From the NCBI GenBank assembly GCA_015501585.1, contig JADNRY010000273.1, positions 18,781 to 82,780 of the forward strand: a DNA stretch of 64,000 nt, read 5' to 3'. The DNA is from Rhodocollybia butyracea (lineage: Eukaryota > Basidiomycota > Agaricomycetes > Agaricales > Omphalotaceae). Below the pieces are notes generated by a model that was not told where the DNA came from, made no database searches, and saw only the letters and a program-made list of their open reading frames with translations. The position numbers were made by a program, and so were the translations under genes. The first letter of the stretch is position 1, and each line of letters opens with the position of its first letter. Below, piece by piece: positions 36,501 to 48,002 of this stretch.

Positions 36501-37249
36501 TGTAAGGATCTAGGCGGATCCTTATTGCGACGGGTTGATGTACTATCTCGAATAGAAGCGGCGGAACGTTTCCGACGGGATGATTCGATGATAGTGTACT
36601 CGATCTGGGAATAGCGACGACGTGAAACGTACGAGCGGAATCCGGAAGTGTAATAGAATGAACCGTACGAGTAAGCCTAGGAACGGAATAGGTTTCCGAC
36701 TCTAAGGGTAGGACCCGCTGGGCGCAAGCGTTTTCGAATACGAGTTATTGGCGGCGGCAAGTCGAGCGGAAGCTGACTTGATAGAGCGCAATGAATCGGA
36801 ATCGAAGAGAGTATATTGCGGAGTGAAGAAAACGATAGAGTGAAGAAATAGAGTAAAAGAAACTGATAAGTCGGGAAATGAGTCGGTAACTGGGGGGTTG
36901 TTTCAATATAGCAAATCTAGAGTATCAGAGATATCGACGAGTATTTAAGAGTAAGGAGGATATACAGGGTCGTGAAAAGTACGTAGACAATCAGTTAAGG
37001 TGAAAGGGAAAGTACTACAAGGGACAAGCGGGAACGGAAATAATACAAGGGCATATCTCGGAATGGAACAAGGCAAGTGGAGAGACGGAAAGGTAGTGAG
37101 TAAGACTTGTGGAAGAGTTAGTAATAGGTAATTATGGCGGTTGTGATTGCGCCATCGAGAAGAAGTCGGGAGCGGAACTAACGGGATAAGTCGGGAGAGC
37201 GGAACCGACGGAATGAAACGAGAATAGAGCGGGAGTACGGGGCATGACA
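36501..37249 (-). repeat. LTR of the chromovirus
   Basis: Plus-strand ends are TGTAAGGATC and GGGCATGACA, giving TG...CA ends in either direction; length 749 bp. The partner LTR is absent, so its boundaries rest on the ends and on the adjacent polypurine tract. Confidence 0.75.
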
Positions 37250-37465
37250 TTACCCCCCCCTTCAGGCTCCGAGCCCTCGAGGAGTAGGACTCGTATGTGA
37301 TTGTGACTCGGGTGCTATCGGCGTCGTCGGGATACGTAAGAATGCTCCCGAGAGAAGCTTCTCCGATCGTCGAGTCATGCAGGGTTGAACTTTTTGGTGG
37401 CTGAGTAATAACTTCTCCTTCTCTAACCACCACCTGCATCGCTGCTGATCGTCCTCGACTGTACA

Positions 37466-40069
37466 ATGTCTGAAGCCGCCCACTGCTCTGCTTGCTTTAA
37501 AATCCACAGCGTCGAAACTTCGTTTATCCTAGAACATGCTGGCATTTTCGAATCCACTCGTGCTGAAGTGAGATGTTCCTTATGTCGAGAAACCGCTAGC
37601 GCCTGCATCCGACCCGACGAATCCCTTACTTGTAACTTGTGTCACAAGCGCAAGAAACAATGCGACTTTTTTACTCTCCTTCGGTTCTGCGCGTACGCGA
37701 ATCTGGAAGGAATTCATGTATCGGAAGCTGTTGCTCGATTGCGCGGGGCTCCCAAAATCCTAGACTTCCCTGCAGAATTGTACAAGAAGGCGTTGAAGGT
37801 TTTAGAGGCTCGGAGTAATCGTCCCAGTGAATTGGGCCGCATTATGGATGAACGGGAGCGTCTGTTTCCACAGGCTGACGAGGATACTGAGAGATTGAGG
37901 GAGTTCATAGCGACGGACAGGGCGCAAGATCCCAGTCGTGGTGGAGTTGTCGTCGAGAAACGTCGGAAACACCCCAAGAAGATGAAGAAGACGAAGAATC
38001 CGGAGAAGTTGCGCAATGTTCCTTCATCACAGTCGCATGATCGTCACGGCCCTCTTCGTGTTCTCATCCCAGCACTTCCGCGAGTTGCCGCTCCCGTTCC
38101 TCTTGCTCCTATTCCGTTACCAACCATTGTTTCCCCAACTTCACCCCCTCATCCTTCTTCTTCGACGGACCCTTCTCTACGAACCAAGTGTGCGGCTCCC
38201 GTAGAAGCTGACTCGAACCGCAACGTTCGACCTCGCTTAGACAACTCTATTCCATTGGCTCCTACCCGCGCTCCTGTCGATATGGGTAAGATGATTCCCC
38301 ATGTCCCCCTTCCCTCGCAGGACTTGAACGCCCAATTCCACTCTCGAGGGTATAACTTGGAGCAGCAATCCTTCCTGGCGGATTTTGTTGGTAATCATCG
38401 CTCGACCGTCCAGGAACTTCAAGAGGAGCGGGATCGTGCAGCGCGTTATCGCTCGGAGAGGGATCACTTGCGACAGGAACTCGCTGAGGTAACTTCTCGT
38501 AGTGCGGGTTTCGAAGCGGAAGCGCACGTAGAACGTACTCGTGCAGAACTGCTTGCCGTGCAGTTGAAGGAGTCGACCTCGTCATCCGCGGTGTTGCGGA
38601 AGGAATTCTTGAAATCCAGGGAACGGACTAAGGAACTTGAGCAGCGGCTTGCTGTGAGGCCCCCAATGGTAACGGATTCGGAGGAGTTCTTGCATTTGGA
38701 AGAAGTGAGTATTCTTCTGGGCAATTATCTTACCGCTCCCTGACTTTTCCACTCGCAGGAGAATCGTCGTTTATGCGCCTCAGAGGATCACCTTCGCGAA
38801 GAGCTGAAGCGGGCGGAAGGAACTTTCGAGGCTATCCAGAGTAATCATGAAGAAGTGTTGCGTCGGAACGATCGCATTGTGGAGGCAAGTCGTCGAGTTC
38901 AATGGGGGAAGGAAGCTTTGGAATCTCAGTTGCGCGAGGCTCGGTACGAGATGAGTGCCTTGGGAAACATGCTGAAGAGTGCCGCTGGTTCCTCCAACGA
39001 TTCCTTGGTCCGAAAGCTTCAGTCCGACCGGGAACTTTTGATACTGGAGCGCAACATTGCGCTCGAGTATGCGCTCATGCTCCGCCAACTGGATCTTCCC
39101 GGGTTCATCAACCGATTCGAGCAACGCGTAACGGAACCCGTGTTCCGATTGTACAACTTGTTGAGCGTTTCCGACGATCCCGCCGTGGCCGATTCTCCTC
39201 TGTTTGTCGAAGCGCATTCCGCCCTTTCCGACGCCATTCCTTCCATTACTAACGAAGCTTGTCGATCCCAATTGGCCCTTCGTATGGTTCTGGAAGACTT
39301 CGATTTGCAGTACCCGCACGTTCGCCGACTTCTGCAACGTTCTTCCAGCCATCGTAGTGAGCAAACGTTGGCCAGAAATGCCGGCTTTGAAGCGGTGATT
39401 TCATCCATCGAGCCTGTATTTGATCAGGATCGTACAATCCGGTACGGGCGCTTTCTACAATTCACCCCCGACCTCTTCCCGTTGCAAAACCTTCGTGACG
39501 CCCAGGGTTCCTCCCTCCGCGAGGCGATTAGGGGGTTACTGGATGGGTTAGATGTCGTGGCCTATTCCCCCAGCTCGCCAGTTCTTCCCGGAACCGTCAA
39601 TTCCTCCGTGAATTACTCGCCGCTCGCCAATCCTTCCTCCTCTCCTGCAGTGCCCGCTGAGCGTGTTATTCCCTCGGCGATGGTTACTGTAGGTACCCAA
39701 ACGTCGCCCAATGCACCTGAACCACTAGAAGACATGGAAGACCTTGATTATATGAGCGATGGGGAGATTTTCGGTAGTCGCAATGAGGAGGAGATCGAGG
39801 TGGATGAACTTGAAGACGAGGATTCTTCGGCTGGAGTCGTCGTTGTCGAGAGTGGGGCGTCAACGGGTATCCTGGATTTGGAGGTTTCCGTGGTCGTGGA
39901 CGATGGTATGGATGTGGTTGTTGACGCAATCGGTTCCGTGGATGGTAATGCCGAAGTAGTTTCCTCCGTCCCGAGTCCTTCTTTGTTCCTTCCCGACCCC
40001 AATAATCCCTTGTTCCTTCCCTCCAGTGAGCCTAGTTCAACCGGTAGTACTTTGCTAGAAACGTCGTAA
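37466..40069 (+). CDS. Spliced antisense gene inside the chromovirus: Cys-pair plus coiled-coil protein
   Basis: Two exons, 37466-38704 and 38759-40069, join in frame across a clean 54-nt GT-AG intron and encode 849 residues. The N-terminus carries spaced cysteines: C7/C10, C37/C40, C47, C56/C59, C66 and C75. The CxxCxxxxxxC spacing with KRKK at 56-66 resembles half of a fungal Zn2Cys6 finger. A basic stretch (about 170-190) and a Pro-rich linker follow, then a heptad-rich coiled coil across the splice junction (about residues 320-500), a helical domain with DLPGFINRFEQRVTEPVFRL, and a Ser/Pro- and Asp/Glu-rich tail. It starts 217 bases inside the LTR edge, transcribed away from the LTR, and ends 306 bases before the pol stop on the other strand. 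Length, splicing and lack of any stop argue for selection. I know no described function. DNA binding and control of the element are inference. Confidence 0.8.
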
Positions 40070-40375
40070 GGTAATAGAGGAGAAAGTGCGTTACTGTATA
40101 TACTTAGTCGCTATTGTTTTCTTTTTTTGTATTTTCTTTTTTCTTGTTAATCGTCGTTATCGTGTTTTGGTGTGCTTTGATTGTACATAGATCGTCTGTA
40201 TATAGGTAATAAGCCAGGAATCTTTTGTTAGAAAGGAATGAATGAAAAGGATTTAGATTGTCTATGAGGCGGAGTTGAATCCGCCGATGTGAGTTGTCGT
40301 TTAGGGAGATAGGGAAAATGGAGATTGGTCGGAGTTGCGTCCGCCTGAGTGTGGGGTGTAAGGGTAGGGACTTGA
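40070..40375. other. Convergent spacer between antisense gene and pol
   Basis: 306 bases with no gene. A T-rich tract near 40105-40140 follows the antisense gene and could support its 3' end formation. Confidence 0.5.
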
Positions 40376-42687
40376 CTATTCTTCACCCTCCCTTTCTTCG
40401 TCCTGCGCGAGGCTGTCTAGCTTTCGGAGTTGGGCGGGAGTGGGTCCGCGCTTTCTGGGGTGTTCCTGGTGCCATCGTTTTAGCATGTCGAGGGATCCTG
40501 CCATTCCCTCCCACGAAACCCATGAGTTGAACGCGGCGTCGTATCCTGTCCATTTAATGAGGTATTCGATTTCCTGTGGTCTCCCTGCTATCGGTCTGGA
40601 GTTCTTTATGGTTTCGACCTCGTGCTCCAAGTCGCCTTGCACGTATACGGGGGGTGGCGGTGATGGGATTCGTCGGAATGGATCAGAGTGGTGGGGTTTT
40701 AGTCGGTTGACATGGAAGACGTTGTGGATGCGTCGGAGATCACCCGGTAGATCTAGTCGGTATGCATGAGATCCAATACTTTCGAGGATGGTGTATGGTC
40801 CCGTCCACTTGTGGTCGAGTTTCTTTGTTGGTCTCCTTGTGCGGATATTTTCCATGTTTAACCAAACTTTGTCGCCTTTCTTCCAGTCTGGTGCTTCCCT
40901 TCGTTTCCGGTTGGCGTAGTGTTTGTAGTCCTCGTTTGCGTCGGCAATGTGTTTCTGTAGGGATCTATGAAGTTCCGCTAAATCCTGTGCGAAGGTGTTG
41001 GCTTCTGTTGCAGATACTCCCTCCTGTTCTAAATCGATAGTGAGTCTCGGGTGATATCCTTTGTTGGCGAAAAACGGTGAGACTCCCGTTGCCGTGTGAG
41101 GGGAGTTGTTGTATACGAACTCCGCGAGCGGGAGTAGATCCTTCCAGTCATTTTGGTCGTAAGCGCAATATACGCGCAAGTAGTATTCGAGCGACTGGTT
41201 GACACGTTCCGTCTGTCCATCCGTTTCGGGATGAAACGCTGTTGATAGTCGCGATTCGACGTGTAGGATTCTGGTGAGTTCTTTCCAGAACTGGGAGATG
41301 AAAAGAGAACCGCGATCGGATGTGATGTCGGATGGTAGTCCGTGCTTGGAGAAGACATGAGTGATGAATAGAGAGGCAAATGCTGGCGCATCGTCGGTAG
41401 TGTGGCATGGGATGAAGATAGCTTGTTTGCTAAGGCGACAAACTACTACCAGGATCGCATCGAATTTTTCGTCTCCGCTGGGCGGCAACTGAGTAATATG
41501 GTCTAAAGAGATGGAAGACCATGGTCGTTGTCCGATCGGTAGTGGTTTTAAATTACCGTAAGGCTTCTGTCGATTAGCCTTAGCCCGTTGGCATGGGTGA
41601 CAGGAGCGGACATAGTCGCGAATGTCTGTAGTGTGATGTGGCCAGAAGAAAAGTTGATTGACCATCTTCTTCGTACGCTTCTCGCCTGGGTGTCCCCTTA
41701 GCTTGTGGTCGTGGAAATGCGCTATAACATCGCGTCGCAAATCCTTCGCGTCGGGTACGTAGATACGCTTGTTCTTCATCAACAATCCTCCTATGAAGGA
41801 GAAACCGTTATCCTTTCCCGAAGTAATGTCTTCGATGCTGGACTCCATGAACTGGTCCTGCGTCGATTCGCGTATTCTAGAAATCAGTAGATCTTCGTTT
41901 AGTAGCTGGGAAGCGTTTAGACGTTCAGGCGGAATAAGGATCCGTTCGTTATGTCCTTTAGCCTGCTTCCGTTCCCATCCCCGCTTCGGATAGACATCCG
42001 CCCTTCGTGTCAAGGCGTCGGGTTTCGCTCCTAAGGTTCCTGGGCGGTAGTTGATATTGAAATCGTATCCTGACAGTGTTTCCGCCCATCGCGCTTGGCG
42101 GGAAGTGAGTTGTTTCGTAGTGGTGAAGTATTGCAGGTTGTTGTGATCTGAATAAACCTGGATTCTGAATCTCGAACCTTCGCAATAAGCTCTCCATTCC
42201 CTGAAGCATGCTACGATGGCTAGTAACTCCTTGTCGTAGATGTCGTAGTTGAGTTCCGCCGGAATCATCGAACGGGTATGGAAGGCGATAGGGTGGATTT
42301 CCCCCGTGGATGGATCGAGTTGAGAGAGTATTCCTGCGATTGCCCAGTCGGAAGCGTCGCATTCGAGTATGACGGGTAAGTCGGGATTGAAATGGCCTAG
42401 TACGGGGGCGGTAGTGAAAGCTTTTTTCAGTAGTTCAAACGCGTCCTGACAAGCGGAGTCCCAGACCCAAGCTACATCTTTCCGGGTTAGTCTAGTGAGG
42501 ACCTTGGTAATACCCGAATAGTTATCTATGAATCTCCTGTAGAAGTTGGCGAAACCAAGGAAGGATTGGAGTTCTTTGACATTCCGAGGAGCGGGCCAGT
42601 CGAGAATAACGGATACCTTTGAAGGATCCATGGAAATCCCTTTTGGCGATATGATCATGCCTAGGTATTCGACAGTATCAGTATGGA
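40376..42687 (-). pseudogene. Chromovirus pol remnant: RT end, RNase H, integrase, chromodomain
   Basis: One open frame (first Met in line at 42715) covers the end of reverse transcriptase (TVEYLGMIISPKG; LQSFLGFANFYRRFI), RNase H with D120, E163 and D190 in ECDASDW, DKELLAIV and YSDHNNL, then integrase. The integrase zinc finger shows H337/H342 and C372/C375. Its catalytic triad is D405 (SLDHI), D467 (TSDRGS) and E503 (QTERVN), exactly 35 residues after D467. A C-terminal chromodomain (IEYLIKWTGYDAAFNSWVSW) ends before the acidic tail and stop at 40376. All these residues are intact, so the copy is young. Without the RT active site and gag it cannot act alone. The first ten codons belong to the adjoining NLR sequence. 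Confidence 0.92.
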
Positions 42688-42689
42688 AG

Positions 42690-45600
42690 AAACACTGGCA
42701 GTACAGAAGCAGCATTTACAGGGTATCAAGTTTCTGATCACCAGCAGGCCTGATCCACGGTTGAAGAAACTCTGTGGGTCACTCTCCTCTGATGCGGTGT
42801 GTGAGTTGTATACCATTCCCAAAGAAGAGGTGGAAAAGGATATTCTCAAATACCTTGAGAGTGAAATGCATGAGATGAGGAGCAATGATGATAATAACGT
42901 TCTGGAGGACATTGCTAGGCACGCTGATGGGCTTTTTATTGCGGCAGCCACGGCAATACGGTACTGCAAACAAGACAGCCGGCTCACTAGGACTGAACAA
43001 CTGCGCTTCCTCAAGAAGCTTGTTGGGAGTTGGTCTGACAATACCACAGGTATGGATTTGGTAGACAGCATGTACCAACAGGTGCTGGCAGATCTGTTTG
43101 TTCCCCTACATGATGCTCCAGATGCATTTGATCCTCGACGGGATATTCTTCATTCAATACTCTGCACCGAGGAACGAGTATCCGTAGCGGGACTTGCAAA
43201 AATACTTGGTCATGATTTGGGACATATTGAAGAGATCCAGGAGACAATTTGCAAAGTGCTAGAATGCCTTCATGCTGTCTTAAGAATTTCAAATGGAAAA
43301 ATTGAATGGTACCATACATCATTCTTGGACTTCATGTTCAGCAAAAAGCGTTCCAATTTTGTCTATCGGAAACAGGAGATGGACTTACATTGTGACATAG
43401 ACAACCAGCATAAATTCCTCGCTCGCCGCTGCTTCCAAGTGATGCAGTCATCCCTTAGATTCAATATATGCAGCCTTGAATCTTCTTTCCTACCTGACAA
43501 TGAAGTGGAGAACCTTGCAGAACGGGTACACAAGGAGATTAGTGAAGGACTTGTTTATGCATGCCTATACTGGGCAAACCATTTGACATCTGGTCAATAC
43601 AATGAACCTGACCGGAACAAAGTCAAGAAGGAGCTTGAAAACTTCCTGAGAAACCAACTCTTGTTCTGGATTGAGGCAATGAGCTTGCTGAAGGAAGCTT
43701 CACGGTGTGGAGCAGCTTTAAGCAACATTCGCTGGTGGCTTAAAAATGTAAGTAGACCAGGTTTAAATGTGGCATATTTGAACTTACAGAGATCTAGGCA
43801 GAAAATGAGCAGCAGTTATTGTCAGATGCCTATGATGCAGTGAGATTGACATTGTCTTTCTTCGCGCATCCTACAAGCAACTACACAGCACATCTGTATA
43901 TATCATCTTTGGCCGGAAGCTCACCTGGGTCAAAGCTATTAACACACTGGAGGAATCAATTTCGGGATATTCCGCTGATTGAGTTCAATGGTACAGCGGA
44001 AGTAGAGTTGATGAGCATGACAGGACACACAAAAGAGGTTACATCAGTGGCATTCTCTCCTGATAGCCAGCAGATTGTGTCTGGGTCAGGTGACAACACT
44101 GTGAGGATTTGGGATGGGCAGTCTGGCAGGGAAATCCAAAGGTTGGAGGGCCACACTGGGCTGGTCACATCAGTGGCATTCTCTCCTGATAGCCAGCAGA
44201 TTGTGTCTGGGTCATATGACAAGACTGTGAGAATTTGGGATAGGCAGTCTGGCAGGGAAATCCAAAGGTTGGAGGGCCACACTAACTTGGTCACATCAGT
44301 GGCATTCTCTCCTGATAGCCAGCAGATTGTGTCTGGGTCAGATGACAAGACTGTGAGGATTTGGGATAGGCAGTCTGGCAGGGAAATCCAAAGGTTGGAG
44401 GGCCACACTAACTTGGTCACATCAGTGGCATTCTCTCCTGATAGCCAGCAGATTGTGTCTGGGTCATATGACAACACTGTGAGGATTTGGGATAGGCAGT
44501 CTGGCAGGGAAATCCAAAGGTTGGAGGGCCACACTAACTGGGTCACATCAGTGGCATTCTCTCCTGATAGCCAGCAGATTGTGTCTGGGTCAAATGACAA
44601 GACTGTGAGGATTTGGGATAGGCAGTCTGGCAGGGAAATCCAAAGGTTGGCGGGCCACACTGACTGGGTCAGATCAGTGGCATTCTCTCCTGATAGCCAG
44701 GAGATTGTGTCTGGGTCATATGACAAGACTGTGAGGATTTGGGATAGGCAGTCTGGCAGGTAAATCCAAAGGTTGGAGGGCCACACTAACTTGGTCACAT
44801 CAGTGGCATTCTCTCCTGATAGCCAGCAGATTGTGTCTGGGTCATATGACAAGACTGTGAGGATTTGGGATAGGCAGTCTGGCAGGGAAATCCAAAGGTT
44901 GGAGGGCCACACTGACTGGGTCAGATCAGTGGCATTATCTCCTGATAGCCAGCAGATTGTGTCTGGGTCAGATGACAAGACTGTGAGGATTTGGGATAGG
45001 CAGTCTGGCAGGGAAATCCAAAGGTTGGAGGGCCACACTAACTGGGTCACATCAGTGGCATTCTCTCCTGATAGCCAGCAGATTGTGTCTGGGTCAGGTG
45101 ACAAGACTGTGAGGATTTGGGATAGGCAGTCTGGCAGGGAAATCCAAAGGTTGGAGGGCCACACTAAGTTGGTCACATCAGTGGCATTCTCTCCTGATAG
45201 CCAGCAGATTGTGTCTGGGTCATATGACAACACTGTGAGGATTTGGGATAGGCAGTCTGGCAGGGAAATCCAAAGGTTGGAGGGCCACACTAACTTGGTC
45301 AGATCAGTGGCATTCTCTCCTGATAGCCAGCAGATTGTGTCTGGGTCATATGACAACACTGTGAGGATTTGGGATAGGCAGTCTGGCAGGGAAATCCAAA
45401 GGTTGGAGGGCCACACTAACTTGGTCAGATCAGTGGCATTCTCTCCTGATAGCCAGCAGATTGTGTCTGGGTCATATGACAACACTGTGAGGATTTGGGA
45501 TAGGCAGTCTGGCAGGGAAATCCAAAGGTTGGAGGGCCACACTAACTGGGTCACATCAGTGGCATTCTCTCCTGATAGCCAGCAGATTGTGTCTGGGTCA

Positions 45601-47598
45601 TATGACAACACTGTGAGGATTTGGGATAGGCAGTCTGGCAGGGAAATCCAAAGGTTGGAGGGCCACACTAACTTGGTCACATCAGTGGCATTCTCTCCTG
45701 ATAGCCAGCAGATTGTGTCTGGGTCATATGACAACACTGTGAGGATTTGGGATAGGCAGTCTGGCAGGGAAATCCAAAGGTTGGAGGGCCACACTAACTT
45801 GGTCACATCAGTGGCATTCTCTCCTGATAGCCAGCAGATTGTGTCTGGGTCATATGACAACACTGTGAGGATTTGGGATAGGCAGTCTGGCAGGGAAATC
45901 CAAAGGTTGGAGGGCCACACTGACTGGGTCACATCAGTGGCATTCTCTCCTGATATCCAGCAGATTGTGTCTGGGTCATATGGCAAGACTGTGAGGATTT
46001 GGGATAGGCAGTCTGGCAGGGAAATCCAAAGGTTGGAGGGCCACACTGACTGGGTCACATCAGTGGCATTCTCTCCTGATATCCAGCAGATTGTGTCTGG
46101 GTCATATGGCAAGACTGTGAGGATTTGGGATAGGCAGTCTGGCAGGGAAATCCAAAGGTTGGCGGGCCACACTGACTGGGTCAGATCAGTGGCATTCTCT
46201 CCTGATATCCAGCAGATTGTGTCTGGGTCATATGGCAAGACTGTGAGGATTTGGGATAGGCAGTCTGGCAGGGAAATCCAAAGGTTGGCGGGCCACACTG
46301 ACTGGGTCAGATCAGTGGCATTCTCTCCTGATATCCAGCAGATTGTGTCTGGGTCATATGGCAAGACTGTGAGGATTTGGGATAGGCAGTCTGGCAGGGA
46401 AATCCAAAGGTTGGCGGGCCACACTGACTGGGTCACATCAGTGGCATTCTCTCCTTATATCCAGCAGATTGTGTCTGGGTCATATGGCAAGACTGTGAGG
46501 ATTTGGGATAGGCAGTCTGGCAGGGAAATCCAAAGGTTGGAGGGCCACACTGACTGGGTCACATCAGTGGCATTCTCTCCTGATATCCAGCAGATTGTGT
46601 CTGGGTCATATGGCAAGACTGTGAGGATTTGGGATAGGCAGTCTGGCAGGGAAATCCAAAGGTTGGAGGGCCACACTGACTGGGTCACATCAGTGGCATT
46701 CTCTCCTGATATCCAGCAGATTGTGTCTGGGTCATATGGCAAGACTGTGAGGATTTGGGATAGGCAGTCTGGCACGGAAATCCAAAGGTTGGCGGGCCAC
46801 ACTGACTGGGTCAGATCAGTGGCATTCTCTCCTGATAGCCAGGAGATTGTGTCTGGGTCATATGACAAGACTGTGAGGATTTGGGATAGGCAGTCTGGCA
46901 GGGAAATCCAAAGGTTGGAGGGCCACACTGACTGGGTCAGATCAGTGGCATTATCTCCTGATAGCCAGCAGATTGTGTCTGGGTCAGATGACAAGACTGT
47001 GAGGATTTGGGATAGGCAGTCTGGCAGGGAAATCCAAAGGTTGGAGGGCCACACTGACTGGGTCAGATCAGTGGCATTATCTCCTGATAGCCAGCAGATT
47101 GTGTCTGGGTCAGATGACAAGACTGTGAAGATTTGGGATAGGCAGTCTGGCAGGGAAATCCAAAGGTTGGAGGGCCACACTAACTTGGTCACATCAGTGG
47201 CATTCTCTCCTGATAGCCAGCAGATTGTGTCTGGGTCATATGACAAGACTGTGAGGATTTGGGATAGGCAGTCTGGCAGGGAAATCCAAAGGTTGGCGGG
47301 CCACACTAACTGGGTCACATCAGTGGCATTCTCTCCTGATAGCCAGCAGATTGTGTCTGGGTCAGGTGACAAGACTGTGAGGATTTGGGATAGGCAGTCT
47401 GGCAGGGAAATCCAAAGGTTGGAGGGCCACACTAAGTTGGTCACATCAGTGGCATTCTCTCCTGATAGCCAGCAGATTGTGTCTGGGTCATATGACAACA
47501 CTGTGAGGATTTGGGATAGGCAGTCTGGCAGGGAAATCCAAAGGTTGGAGGGCCACACTAACCGGAAATCAATTGCACCTGGTCTTGCCTCTGGCTGA
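42690..47598 (+). pseudogene. NACHT-WD40 NLR-like gene, 5'-truncated, one nonsense codon
   Basis: Fungal NLR-like proteins of the HET-E/HNWD type use a NACHT ATPase with a WD40 sensor in nonself recognition and cell death. Here the sequence starts mid-NACHT at QGIKFLITSRPDPRLKKL, so the P-loop, Walker B and effector domain are gone. The rest of NACHT and the helical region follow (RHADGLFIAAATAIRYCK; WYHTSFLDFMF). An intron (43748-43797) joins to AENEQQLLSDAYDAVRL and AHLYISSLAG. At 44023 the WD40 array begins. TAA at 44761-44763 ends the first frame in unit 6; the frame then stays open to 47598, ending in SIAPGLASG after a partial unit. No ATPase can be made. Chromovirus sequence begins at the truncation point. 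Confidence 0.88.
44023..47550 (+). repeat. 28 tandem 126-bp WD40 units
   Basis: 3528 bp divide exactly into 28 units of 126 bp (42 codons), each GHTxxVxSVAFSPDSQQIVS... to ...WDRQSGREIQRLE, with no insertion or deletion. Variation sits in a few codons: the two residues after GHT (NL, NW, DW, KL, GL, KE), T/R before SVA, F/L after A, Y/D/G/N before D/G, and K/N before TV. These surround the propeller face known to vary in HET-E-type proteins. Units 16-22 (45913-46794) share the linked changes DIQ and YGK. Confidence 0.97.
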
Positions 47599-48002
47599 GG
47601 CTGTGCCACCTTTTTCGTCTCTTTTTCCGATGCCTGTCTGTTTGACATTGACCGCCCTCTCAAGCTCAAGACTATCACGTACCAACATTTTAACGCCTAA
47701 TATTCACTGTTGCCACTTTAGCTTTGACTTCGACTTTCGTTCCTGGGCTCATTCACTTTTCCTTTGCAACGATGATGATTAGTTGATGTATAGCTGCACC
47801 TACTGGATGTCATATGGTCAGTTTTATCCCTCCGTGCTTTACGCTGCGGGAAGGGGTTGTGAGTCTGATGTTACAATTTACCTTCTTGTATTGCTTACTT
47901 GAACGCGCCTAGACATTTTAGCTCTTGAGGCTTACGATCTTTTCAAAACTAATGTTCTGTTCATCCGTTCCAGTCACACGTTACATGTTAAACCCCACAT
48001 TA
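47599..48002. other. Spacer between WD40 array end and F-box relic
   Basis: WD40 similarity stops abruptly after 47562. The following 400 bases show no gene. Confidence 0.5.

Larger units (their letters stand above)
36501..42687 (-). mobile_element. 5'-truncated Ty3/Gypsy chromovirus
   Basis: The element lies on the minus strand. Its 3' LTR is at 36501-37249. Inward of it is a purine run in element orientation (C-run on the plus strand at about 37252-37260), the expected polypurine tract. Pol reads from 42687 down to 40376 and starts already inside the reverse transcriptase, so gag, protease, most of RT and the 5' LTR are missing. Between pol and the LTR lies the antisense gene 37466-40069. 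The whole block is more GC-rich than its surroundings. Confidence 0.9.

Noticed and set aside
39684..40002. Minus-strand Pro- and Ser-rich frames opposite the antisense gene's tail
   Set aside because: They are shadows of the acidic Ser/Pro-rich C-terminus encoded on the plus strand.
43956..47678. Very long minus-strand open frames (826 and 407 codons) opposite the WD40 array
   Set aside because: They are the reverse complement of 28 near-identical units. Once one unit is open in that frame all are, so length carries no weight; no homology is expected and the plus strand clearly encodes WD40 units.
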